This document shows, piece by piece, positions 1-5,392 of a DNA stretch of 5,392 nt. The notes below the pieces were generated by a model. That model did no database searches. It saw nothing but the letters and a program-made list of their open reading frames with translations, and was not told the origin of the DNA. This stretch comes from Opitutia bacterium (GTDB taxonomy: Bacteria; Verrucomicrobiota; Verrucomicrobiia; Opitutales; UBA953), in NCBI GenBank assembly GCA_003485955.1, contig DNHH01000041.1, positions 1,594 through 6,985 of the forward strand. The letters run 5' to 3'. The translations under genes were made by a program, and so were the position numbers. The first letter of the stretch is position 1, and every line of letters begins with the position of its first letter.

Positions 1-776
1 GAGCGTAAGCCCAGGATCGCAAAAATGTTGGATGTAAAGGCGATGAAACGCTTCTCACCAATCTCCATGTCAGGAGGCAAGATGCCTAATACTGCAGGAA
101 TGGAATCGATTGCAAAAACAAGATCGGTGCCCTCCACGACGAGCAACACGACAAAAAGCGGCGTGAAAAGGGTACGGCCATTTTCGCGTATCACAAACTT
201 GCTCCCATGTAGATGGGGCGTAAGAGGAAACACCTTGCGCGCGATACGTACGAAAAGGTTTTCAGCCATATCCTTGCCCTCTGCCTCACCGTGCGCTGTG
301 GCTAACTTGATGCCTGTGAAAACAAGGAATGCTCCAAAGACAGGGAGCAGGAAAGTAAACCGATCGACGGCGGCAATGCCTGCCACAATAAACAACGCAC
401 GCATCGCGACAGCCCCGATAATACCCCAGAAAAGTACCCGGTGTTGATGTTCTTCAGGTATCTTGAAGTGTGCGAAAACTAAAATAAAGATGAAGAGGTT
501 GTCGACAGAGAGCGCCAACTCAAGGAGGTAACCCGCTGCAAAAAGCTGCGCATCTTGGGGTCCTCGCCATGCGCTGAGTAAAAACGTGAAGCCGACCGCA
601 AGAGATATCCAAACAATACACCAAGCAACCGCAGATCGGAAAGACGGCTTCTGCGCCTTACGATGAAAAACCCCCAAATCGAGTGCCAGCATGCAGGCAA
701 CAAATGCCAGAAAAGCCGACCATGCCCAGACAGGCATCTCAGAGTGAACTGTTTGGGCAATCACAGGGAATAGCAT
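1..776 (-). CDS. terC: TerC/Alx-family integral membrane protein, C-terminus cut by window edge
   Basis: The first 258 codons of a polytopic inner-membrane protein are present, and the gene runs off the left edge. Several hydrophobic segments are visible, at roughly residues 17-36, 48-69, 78-102, 114-136, 141-157 and 204-230. Family hallmarks are LDLGVFHRK (32-40), ELALSVDNLFIF (86-97), VVEGTDLVFAIDSIPAVL (213-230) and FTSNIFAILGLR (247-258). The acidic residues D33, E86, D92, E215, D218 and D224 sit inside membrane segments, as expected for this metal-handling family. Characterised relatives (E. coli Alx, B. subtilis YkoY/YceF) export Mn2+ or help load metal onto secreted enzymes; assigning that role here is inference. 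Relatives are about 320 residues long, so about 60 are missing. The ATG at 774-776 is chosen because an in-frame stop lies 36 bases upstream and an AGGG lies 5 bases before it. An in-frame TTG 30 bases upstream is a less likely start. It is transcribed divergently from the tRNA. Confidence 0.93.
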   Translation of the reverse strand, partial: MLFPVIAQTVHSEMPVWAWSAFLAFVACMLALDLGVFHRKAQKPSFRSAVAWCIVWISLAVGFTFLLSAWRGPQDAQLFAAGYLLELALSVDNLFIFILVFAHFKIPEEHQHRVLFWGIIGAVAMRALFIVAGIAAVDRFTFLLPVFGAFLVFTGIKLATAHGEAEGKDMAENLFVRIARKVFPLTPHLHGSKFVIRENGRTLFTPLFVVLLVVEGTDLVFAIDSIPAVLGILPPDMEIGEKRFIAFTSNIFAILGLR

Positions 777-822
777 GACTGCCCTACCCTTACAGCAGTT
801 TACCAAGGGTCAAGACAGGTAG

Positions 823-828
823 GTTATA
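823..828 (-). promoter_or_regulatory. possible -10 element for the terC-like gene
   Basis: Read on the minus strand this is TATAAC, five of six matches to the sigma-70 type -10 box. It would start transcription near 816 and leave a leader of about 40 bases. No recognisable -35 hexamer lies 16-18 bases upstream, so this is only a candidate. Confidence 0.22.
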
Positions 829-851
829 AATCTGACATTAAGTTGGATAGT

Positions 852-876
852 CTCTTGGGGCTTGCCCGCCAAAGAG
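852..876. repeat. imperfect inverted repeat (hairpin) between terC and the tRNA
   Basis: CTCTTGGGG (852-860) pairs with the CC, CC and AAGAG blocks of 866-876. This gives nine base pairs with single-base bulges at G868 and A871 and a five-base loop. The structure lies in the 128-base gap between the start of the terC-like gene and the tRNA. No T-run follows directly on either strand (the nearest is TTTT at 888-891), so it is not a clear intrinsic terminator. It could act as a leader structure for terC, or insulate the two divergent units. The remainder of this gap holds nothing else I can name. Confidence 0.4.
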
Positions 877-904
877 CATAGAGACACTTTTGGCGACTGC
901 TCGT

Positions 905-979
905 GTCCCCGTAGTTCAACGGATAGAACACTGGTTTCCTAAACCGGGGATGATGGTTCAATTCCATCCGGGGACGCCA
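905..979 (+). tRNA. tRNA-Arg, anticodon CCU, with encoded CCA
   Basis: The full cloverleaf can be drawn by hand. The acceptor stem GTCCCCG (905-911) pairs with CGGGGAC (969-975) without mismatch, followed by discriminator G976 and CCA (977-979). The D stem is GTTC (914-917) with GAAC (926-929). The anticodon stem CTGGT (931-935) pairs with ACCGG (943-947) with one G-T pair. The loop TTCCTAA (936-942) gives anticodon CCT at 938-940, reading the arginine codon AGG. The variable region is 948-951. The T stem is GATGG (952-956) with CCATC (964-968) around the loop TTCAATT. All arms have standard lengths. No terminator is visible downstream, and the next start codon is 24 bases beyond the CCA, so transcription may continue into that gene. 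Confidence 0.97.
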
Positions 980-1003
980 GCTAGCCTTTAAATATTCACA
1001 CCT

Positions 1004-2092
1004 GTGCCTCCCAAGAAAAAACCTGCTGTTAAAACTCGGTCGCGACGTTCAGCACCCACGCGCGCTCACGCACCCTCAACTTCCACCCCTGAAGCAGCCC
1101 GTGGATCCAAAGGGGCGCGCATCGCCCTGCTCATCGACGCAGATAATGTATCACACGGATTTTTACCAACCCTGCGCGACTTTGTGGGCGAGACGACACT
1201 GGCTTCGGCGCGTGCCTACGGTGATTTTCAGAATCGACTCCACAGCTGGCGAAAAGCAGCTGAAACATGGCCAGCACTCGAGCTGGTCGAGCAGCGAAAT
1301 TATACAGCTGGGAAAAATGCAACCGATATGCGCCTAACCATAGATGCAGTCAAGTTGCTCGCCGGAAAGAATCCACCAACGACCTTGGTGTTTGTGACCA
1401 ATGACAGTGACTTCACGCCCATTGTCGAAGACGCCAAAAAAGATGGTGTGCGCATTGTTGTGATGGGCGAGCGCCCACACCGTTCACTTCGCAGCGCAGC
1501 CCATCACTACGTCAATCTGACAGAACTACGCGAGCGTCTTGAACACAAAGCTGCCGCCGAATCAGATCCGCGTGAAGTCCTACGACTCCTACTCACAGCC
1601 TTACGTTCTTTGCCTAAACTTAATCCGGAGGCGCAAAAAGCCCTGACAGAAGCCGAGCGTCGCTTGCCGCTTTTGCGCTTTGCAACCGGACGACCCACCC
1701 CCAGCGCCGTAAATAAGACAGATGGATCGCCATCGCCAAGTCGCGCACGCCGCGGGCGACGAACGGGCACGCCAACAGCAAGTTCGCCCTCGGCTACACG
1801 GCAAAATGATAAAGCAGTCGTGAGTAATGACGTCCATGCCATCCGACGCAAAGAAGCACTGCTCAATCGTACAGACTTGATTCAATCCTTGGTCGACGCA
1901 GCCCGCTCACTACCGAATCAAGATGGCTGGGTAAAAGGGGAATTTATTCTACGCCGCGTACGCGAGATGGTTCGTGACTTTGACCAAACTGCGCCGCGTT
2001 ACGCCAAATTTTACCGAATGCTCGAAGACACAGGACAATTTGATGTTGAATTACGGGCGAGCACCGTATTCGCCAGACCCCGCAAAGCGTAA
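1004..2092 (+). CDS. NYN-domain (LabA/DUF88-like) putative ribonuclease with C-terminal OST-HTH/LOTUS-like domain
   Basis: This 362-residue cytoplasmic protein has four visible parts. Residues 1-37 form a basic, Pro/Ala/Ser-rich tail. Residues 38-175 form a NYN domain, a PIN-like nuclease fold. Residues about 225-280 form a low-complexity linker with a basic patch, RARRGRRTG (247-255). Residues about 288-355 resemble an OST-HTH/LOTUS domain, with the pattern DGWVKGEFILRRV then a DFD turn and YAKFYRMLEDTGQFDVE. Candidate metal-binding acids are D45 and D47 in IDADN (44-48), D108 in NATD, D114, and D134 and D136 in TNDSDF (132-137), all intact. NYN proteins are known or predicted RNases and LOTUS domains bind RNA, so an RNA-processing role is likely; the target is unknown. 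The GTG start is forced by an in-frame TAA at 989-991, and the NYN domain would allow only a slightly later start. No Shine-Dalgarno sequence precedes it. Confidence 0.9.
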   Translation: MPPKKKPAVKTRSRRSAPTRAHAPSTSTPEAARGSKGARIALLIDADNVSHGFLPTLRDFVGETTLASARAYGDFQNRLHSWRKAAETWPALELVEQRNYTAGKNATDMRLTIDAVKLLAGKNPPTTLVFVTNDSDFTPIVEDAKKDGVRIVVMGERPHRSLRSAAHHYVNLTELRERLEHKAAAESDPREVLRLLLTALRSLPKLNPEAQKALTEAERRLPLLRFATGRPTPSAVNKTDGSPSPSRARRGRRTGTPTASSPSATRQNDKAVVSNDVHAIRRKEALLNRTDLIQSLVDAARSLPNQDGWVKGEFILRRVREMVRDFDQTAPRYAKFYRMLEDTGQFDVELRASTVFARPRKA

Positions 2093-2093
2093 A

Positions 2094-2426
2094 CTAGTTA
2101 CGGTTAGCGCCCTGGCCTGCGAAGTTTCTTTGGCCGCTACGGAAATAGAAAAATACCACCAAGCACACGAGGACGGCAATCACTGCGATAACCGTATAGA
2201 ATTCTGCACGCTGCTGGCGAATCTGATCATCTAAAGCTGCGCCCGTCTGGCCTGCGGAAACTTTCGGTAACCCGATTTGCTCTGTCGGCTTCAACTGTAT
2301 TCCTGAAATAGACTCACTGCCTAAATGCGTGCCAAGAGGGTCGATCGGCATGAATTCTGTACGACTGTCATGTCCTTCTGTGACAGCTGGCTTTGCAACC
2401 GGTGTGACTTCGCCAAATAAAACCAT
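2094..2426 (-). CDS. unrecognised 110-residue protein with one C-terminal membrane segment
   Basis: I do not recognise this protein. It begins 9 bases after the cimA stop codon on the same strand, so the two are probably co-transcribed and perhaps translationally coupled. There is no Shine-Dalgarno sequence, only TTTTTCCCG before the ATG. Residues 1-75 are polar, with several Pro and Gly and no signal peptide. Residues 76-95 form one strongly hydrophobic segment (YTVIAVIAVLVCLVVFFYF), flanked by RQQRAE on one side and an Arg/Asn/Gly-rich 15-residue tail on the other. This suggests a single-pass inner-membrane protein, with topology not clear from charge alone. The last codons lie one base from the stop of the convergent NYN gene. 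The reading is supported by the tight spacing to cimA and the clean membrane helix. No conserved family is evident, so an opportunistic reading frame cannot be fully excluded. Confidence 0.65.
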   Translation of the reverse strand: MVLFGEVTPVAKPAVTEGHDSRTEFMPIDPLGTHLGSESISGIQLKPTEQIGLPKVSAGQTGAALDDQIRQQRAEFYTVIAVIAVLVCLVVFFYFRSGQRNFAGQGANRN

Positions 2427-2435
2427 CGGGAAAAA

Positions 2436-3995
2436 TTAGCGCGTTAGAGCGTGTGCATAACCATCACACAGCGCACTCAGCGTTGCTTCGACTAAGTTAG
2501 CACTCACCCCGACTGTACCCCAGCTCGTAGTGCCATCCGTCGAGCGAACCACAACGCGGGTCTTGGCTGAAGTACCATCCCGGCCACTTAGCACACGCAC
2601 CTTATAGTCGGTTAAGTTCACCTTTTTCAGACGCGGGAATGCACGGACGAGGCCGTCGCGCAGCGCCTGATCGAGCGCATGAACAGGGCCCTCCCCTTCC
2701 GCAACAGTGAGTGCCTCTTCTTTACCGATACGTACGCGAATGGTGGCTTCGCAGGCAGCATGTCCGGGGCCGCCGCGGACGGAAACGTGATAGGTTACAA
2801 CTTCAAAGGGAAGTTGTGTGGCTTTACCGAGGTGACGACGCAGGAGCAAGGCTAGCGAAGCTTCTGCATCTTCAAAACTCCATCCCTCATGCTCAAGTCG
2901 CTTAAGTTCTTCCAACGCACTTCGCGTTGAGGGTGCATCCTTATCAAGCGTGATGCCCAACTCAGCCGCCTTAACAACCAAGTTGCTGCGGCCAGATTGG
3001 TCGCTGACCAAAACGTCGCGCGTATTACCAACGGCTGTAGGATCAATATGCTCATAGGCAGCCGCAAATTTTCGGACGGCATCGACGTGCGTGCCACCTT
3101 TATGGGCAAAAGCTGCTGCACCAACCCATGGGCGTCGCGCTTCGGGAGCTTGATTAGTTACGCCGTCCAAGAACTGTGATAAAGCCGTGAGCCGGCGCAA
3201 CGAGGCTGGAGGGACGCAACGCCATCCTCGTTTAAGCTGGCAAACAGGCATGACTGCCGTGAGGTCGCAATTACCCGTGCGCTCGCCAATACCGTTAATG
3301 GTGCCTTGAACGTGTGATGCGCCTGCATCCAGCGCAGCAAGGGCATTTGCCAGCGCTAGGCCAGCATCGTCGTGCGTGTGAATACCAATTGGGACTTTGA
3401 CGGCTCCGATTGCGGCACGCGTAGCGGCAGCAACTTCATCTGGCAGTGAACCGCCATTGGTGTCGCAAAGGACAATGCGGCTCGCTCCGGCATCAGCCGC
3501 CGCGCGGTAACACGCGAGTGCGTAGTCTGCATCTTCCTTCCAGCCATCGATTGCATGCTCACAGTCGTAGACGACTTCACGCCCATGCTTACACAAATAT
3601 GCGACGGTATCCGCAATCATCTCCAAGTTTTCTTCAGGCGTGCAGCGCAGGACCTCACGGACGTGCGTGCGTGAGGTCTTTCCAAAAATCGTAACGACGG
3701 GTGTTCCCACTGCGAGAAGACCTTTAACTTGTTCGTCTTCGGAGGCACGTACACCTTTTCGGCGGGTAGAACCAAAGGCCGCAAGTTTGGCATGCTTAAA
3801 TTTCAAACGTTTGGCTTGCGTGAAGAATTCAATGTCGCGCGGGTTGGACCCGGGCCAGCCGCCCTCTATATAGGTAACACCAAAGCGATCGAGCTCGGCG
3901 GCCACTCGCAGCTTGTCTTCAACCGAGAAATGGATGCCGAGCCCTTGGGCGCCGTCGCGCAAGGTGGTATCATAGATCTCAATAGAACGAGCCAT
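2436..3995 (-). CDS. cimA: (R)-citramalate synthase, CimA/LeuA-like family
   Basis: CimA condenses pyruvate with acetyl-CoA to (R)-citramalate, the first step of the threonine-independent route to 2-oxobutyrate and isoleucine, in the cytoplasm. The 519-residue length fits the long CimA type. The N-terminal HMGL-like TIM barrel (about 1-280) carries YDTTLRDGAQ (8-17) with D9 and R13, EGGWPGSNPRD (44-54), CDTNGG (177-182), HTHDD (206-210) with metal ligands H206 and H208, and GTINGIGERTGNCDL (231-245) with N242. HKGGTHVDAV follows at 298-307. The C-terminal regulatory LeuA-type domain covers about 390-515 and is complete, so end-product inhibition by isoleucine is plausible. RDGAQ in place of the RDGEQ of isopropylmalate synthases, together with EGGWPGSNP, favours citramalate synthase over LeuA or homocitrate synthase. 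The ATG at 3993-3995 gives the expected N-terminus; no good Shine-Dalgarno precedes it. A small membrane-protein gene follows after 9 bases. Confidence 0.93.
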   Translation of the reverse strand: MARSIEIYDTTLRDGAQGLGIHFSVEDKLRVAAELDRFGVTYIEGGWPGSNPRDIEFFTQAKRLKFKHAKLAAFGSTRRKGVRASEDEQVKGLLAVGTPVVTIFGKTSRTHVREVLRCTPEENLEMIADTVAYLCKHGREVVYDCEHAIDGWKEDADYALACYRAAADAGASRIVLCDTNGGSLPDEVAAATRAAIGAVKVPIGIHTHDDAGLALANALAALDAGASHVQGTINGIGERTGNCDLTAVMPVCQLKRGWRCVPPASLRRLTALSQFLDGVTNQAPEARRPWVGAAAFAHKGGTHVDAVRKFAAAYEHIDPTAVGNTRDVLVSDQSGRSNLVVKAAELGITLDKDAPSTRSALEELKRLEHEGWSFEDAEASLALLLRRHLGKATQLPFEVVTYHVSVRGGPGHAACEATIRVRIGKEEALTVAEGEGPVHALDQALRDGLVRAFPRLKKVNLTDYKVRVLSGRDGTSAKTRVVVRSTDGTTSWGTVGVSANLVEATLSALCDGYAHALTR

Positions 3996-4005
3996 GGGAA
4001 CCCAT
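3994..4005. repeat. near-perfect 12-bp palindrome over the cimA start codon
   Basis: ATGGGAACCCAT consists of two five-base complementary arms around a central AA, and it overlaps the cimA initiation codon. The gap between the arms is too short for a stable RNA hairpin, so a dimeric protein-binding site is the more natural reading if it is functional. On the minus strand the outer arm also supplies an ATG (4003-4005) out of frame with cimA, opening an eight-codon frame (MGSHGSFY) that ends inside cimA. Confidence 0.3.
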
Positions 4006-4031
4006 ACCGTAGAGGGATGGTCCGTTGCAGG

Positions 4032-4052
4032 GCAAGCGGGATGCGGGCTTGC
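4032..4052. repeat. inverted repeat in the divergent cimA / exported-protein intergenic region
   Basis: GCAAGC (4032-4037) and GCTTGC (4047-4052) are exact inverted copies separated by nine bases. They lie near the middle of the 89-base region (3996-4084) that must hold the promoters of both divergent genes. Candidate promoter boxes here are weak: TTGCTC at 4049-4054 and TGAAAT at 4071-4076 are the best pair I can find for the plus-strand gene. The repeat could be an operator or a small hairpin, and no T-run follows it. Confidence 0.35.
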
Positions 4053-4076
4053 TCAGGGCCAAAACCACGCTGAAAT

Positions 4077-4080
4077 AGGA
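4077..4080 (+). promoter_or_regulatory. ribosome binding site AGGA for the exported-protein gene
   Basis: AGGA ends four bases before the ATG at 4085. It is the clearest Shine-Dalgarno match in the window and supports this start over any later one. Confidence 0.5.
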
Positions 4081-4084
4081 CGAA

Positions 4085-4834
4085 ATGAGCACCCGCTTGC
4101 TACTTTTGTTCGCTTGGGTGGTCTCGACATGTCCGGCTTTTGCCCAATGGGAAATCTTCGCGCAACGTATTCCAGAAGATGGAAGCTGGGCCATCTACCG
4201 AGTCATCCGACAAAGCGGAAACTCCCAGCCACAGATTTCCGAAATTCGCATTAGTACGCGTGACGGTACGGTTGTTGAAAAAACCCCCTGCGTTTGGCTC
4301 GAAATCTCTCCTGTCAAGTGGCTCGGCTCACGCAACAAGGGTCGTCTCAGCTTCTTGATTCCCCGCGCGATGGATGCAGCAAAAGCCGGTCGGCTATTGT
4401 ACGTTTCATACGAGATACTTTTTACAGATCCCGTTAAAGGCCCCTGGCACCTAAAGCCTGAGGACGTGAATTGGCTGGTTGATAAAGTTGAGCTTAAATC
4501 GAGCTCAACTTTCACTCCGGAAGGATCGGCAAAAATGAATGATGGCGCCGGCAAAGCTCACGACTGCACGCTACAAAAATTAGAGAGTAAACTTTCGCTC
4601 GATCCACCGTTTGCGTCTGCCCAAACCACAGATTTGATCGGTAAAGTTTGGCGCGATGAAACTACACCTTTTGGGATTGTTCGCGCTGAATGGACAGAGA
4701 CGCTCAAAAAGGGCGATGAGACCGAGGTGGAAACTAAAGTTATGGAATTATTGGCCACTGGAAAGGACCCCTCGACCCCGCCCCCTATTGACCATGGAGA
4801 CGGCTTTAGTCTTTGGCGGCTGATCCGTCGCTAA
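4085..4834 (+). CDS. exported protein of unknown function with signal peptide
   Basis: I do not recognise the family. The 249-residue product starts with a textbook Sec signal peptide: MSTR, a hydrophobic core LLLLFAWVVS (5-14), then CPAFA-QW with predicted cleavage after residue 20. The mature part of about 229 residues has no further membrane segment and only two cysteines, C69 and C161, which could form a disulfide. There are many Trp, Lys and Glu residues and alternating beta-like stretches. A motif such as DETTPFGIVRAEW (191-203) looks like a conserved core of a periplasmic or surface protein. C16 is not in a lipobox context, because it is not preceded by an L-A/S-G/A pattern at a suitable position. 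It is divergent from cimA and 72 bases upstream of the cytochrome-type gene on the same strand. Co-expression with that gene is possible but not shown. Confidence 0.85.
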   Translation: MSTRLLLLFAWVVSTCPAFAQWEIFAQRIPEDGSWAIYRVIRQSGNSQPQISEIRISTRDGTVVEKTPCVWLEISPVKWLGSRNKGRLSFLIPRAMDAAKAGRLLYVSYEILFTDPVKGPWHLKPEDVNWLVDKVELKSSSTFTPEGSAKMNDGAGKAHDCTLQKLESKLSLDPPFASAQTTDLIGKVWRDETTPFGIVRAEWTETLKKGDETEVETKVMELLATGKDPSTPPPIDHGDGFSLWRLIRR

Positions 4835-4867
4835 GGCCTTTAACAAAGGAACATTGCAGGCTTGGGC

Positions 4868-4896
4868 TTGTCATATCTACACCCCCTTATTTTTAT
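4868..4896 (+). promoter_or_regulatory. possible promoter of the cytochrome-type gene
   Basis: TTGTCA (4868-4873, five of six matches to TTGACA) and TTTTAT (4891-4896, four of six to TATAAT, lacking the key second-position A) are 17 bases apart. Transcription would start near 4903, only a few bases before the ATG at 4907. That would make the message almost leaderless and would fit the lack of a Shine-Dalgarno site. The evidence is weak. Confidence 0.22.
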
Positions 4897-4906
4897 ACCT
4901 TTAAGC

Positions 4907-5392
4907 ATGTCTCGAAAGATTTTCATAGCTGTAGGCGCGGTTAGCTTGGTTTCAATTTTTGCGGCCAACAACCTTGCCTTAAAGCCGTCTAAACCCCAAG
5001 GGCCGGTGAGTTATAATTTTGAGGTTCGCCCGATATTAGCCGAAAATTGCTTCGGCTGTCACGGCCCGGACCTCAAAGCCAACAAAGCTGATCTACGGTT
5101 AGATACTTTCGAGGGCGCTACCGCAAAGTTCGCAGACTCCGAGGGACATGCCATCGTCCCCGGCAAACCTGAACAATCAGACCTGCTCACGCGTATTAAC
5201 TCGCATGATCGGGAAATCATGATGCCCGAGGCAGAATCCGGAAAAAAACTGACGGATGCACAAAAAGAAATTCTCCATCGCTGGATTGTCGAAGGTGCAC
5301 GCTACGAAAAACATTGGTCATTCATTCCGCCAACAAAGAAAGAGACAAAAGATGCATCCGGCTGGTCGCGCAACGGCATAGACCCATTTATT
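4907..5392 (+). CDS. planctomycete-type cytochrome c domain protein (PSCyt1; likely DUF1549/DUF1553 multidomain), 3' end cut by window
   Basis: The first 162 codons are present and remain open to the right edge. Residues 5-20 form a hydrophobic export signal or membrane anchor (IFIAVGAVSLVSIFAA). A c-type cytochrome domain follows: the NFEVRPILAENCFGCHG block carries the heme-attachment motif CFGCH (48-52), then LRLDT, IVPGKPEQSDLLTRI (83-97), and MMPEAESGKKLTDAQKEILHRWIVEGA (105-131). M105 or M106 is the likely distal heme ligand. HWSFIPP (136-142) is the typical hinge leading into DUF1549 in this family. Full-length relatives usually run to about 900-1,100 residues with DUF1549 and DUF1553 domains. 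They are abundant in Planctomycetes and Verrucomicrobia, and their biochemical role is not established. The ATG directly precedes the export signal; no Shine-Dalgarno sequence is seen. Confidence 0.9.
   Translation, partial: MSRKIFIAVGAVSLVSIFAANNLALKPSKPQGPVSYNFEVRPILAENCFGCHGPDLKANKADLRLDTFEGATAKFADSEGHAIVPGKPEQSDLLTRINSHDREIMMPEAESGKKLTDAQKEILHRWIVEGARYEKHWSFIPPTKKETKDASGWSRNGIDPFI

Noticed and set aside
25..447. Plus-strand 140-residue open frame
   Set aside because: It lies antisense to the well-supported TerC-like gene, and its translation is Arg/Ser/Thr-rich with no domain.
777..904. A yybP-ykoY manganese riboswitch in the leader of the TerC-like gene
   Set aside because: This RNA often precedes TerC/Alx genes, but I could not find its conserved loop sequences or paired arms on the minus strand; only an unrelated bulged hairpin is present.
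905..1003. tRNA-Arg as an attachment site for an integrated element
   Set aside because: There is no integrase gene, no second copy of the tRNA 3' end that I can see, and no compositional shift; the genes on both sides look like housekeeping genes.
1507..1866. Minus-strand open frames inside the NYN gene
   Set aside because: They are antisense shadows with very Arg/Ser-rich translations; the plus-strand frame carries clear domain motifs.
3979..4005. The eight-codon frame MGSHGSFY overlapping the cimA start, as an attenuation leader peptide
   Set aside because: It contains no Ile, Leu or Val codons, and no terminator or antiterminator pair follows, so it is probably a by-product of the palindrome.
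4837..4849. CCTTT-AAC-AAAGG as an intrinsic terminator after the exported-protein gene
   Set aside because: The five-pair AT-rich stem has no T-run after it and would be weak.
1..5392. CRISPR arrays, insertion sequences, toxin-antitoxin or defence cassettes
   Set aside because: Reading both strands I found no spaced direct repeats, transposase or integrase motifs, terminal repeats or recognisable defence domains. The NYN domain alone does not make a defence system.

Overview
The window looks like ordinary chromosome from a bacterium of the Planctomycetes-Verrucomicrobia-Chlamydiae group, most likely a verrucomicrobium. The main pointer is the gene at the right edge, a 'planctomycete-type' cytochrome c domain protein with the HWSFIPP hinge, a family concentrated in Planctomycetes and Verrucomicrobia. 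Base composition is moderate (roughly half G+C by eye) and looks even across the window. The lineage is an inference, and no rRNA or other marker is present to confirm it.

Layout from left to right: (1) a TerC/Alx-family membrane protein on the minus strand, cut by the left edge; (2) a 128-base gap with an imperfect hairpin; (3) a complete tRNA-Arg(CCU) on the plus strand with encoded CCA; (4) only 24 bases later, a GTG-started gene for a NYN-domain (LabA/DUF88-like) putative ribonuclease with a C-terminal OST-HTH/LOTUS-like domain; (5) converging on it with a single base between the stop codons, a minus-strand pair: the citramalate synthase gene cimA followed after 9 bases by an unrecognised 110-residue protein with one membrane segment; (6) an 89-base divergent promoter region with two small inverted repeats; (7) a plus-strand gene for a 249-residue exported protein of unknown function; (8) after 72 bases, the start of the membrane-anchored or exported cytochrome-type protein, cut by the right edge.

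The genes do not form one pathway. cimA feeds the pyruvate route to isoleucine. TerC-family proteins act in metal (manganese) export. The NYN/LOTUS protein is an RNA-metabolism candidate. The last two genes encode envelope proteins that may or may not be related. I see no transposase, integrase, CRISPR array, phage gene, toxin-antitoxin pair or defence cassette. The points most worth a second look are the tRNA-NYN/LOTUS neighbourhood with no intervening terminator or Shine-Dalgarno site, the uncharacterised membrane protein coupled to cimA, the one-base convergent junction, and the general scarcity of Shine-Dalgarno sequences. I did not find a convincing new multi-gene system.
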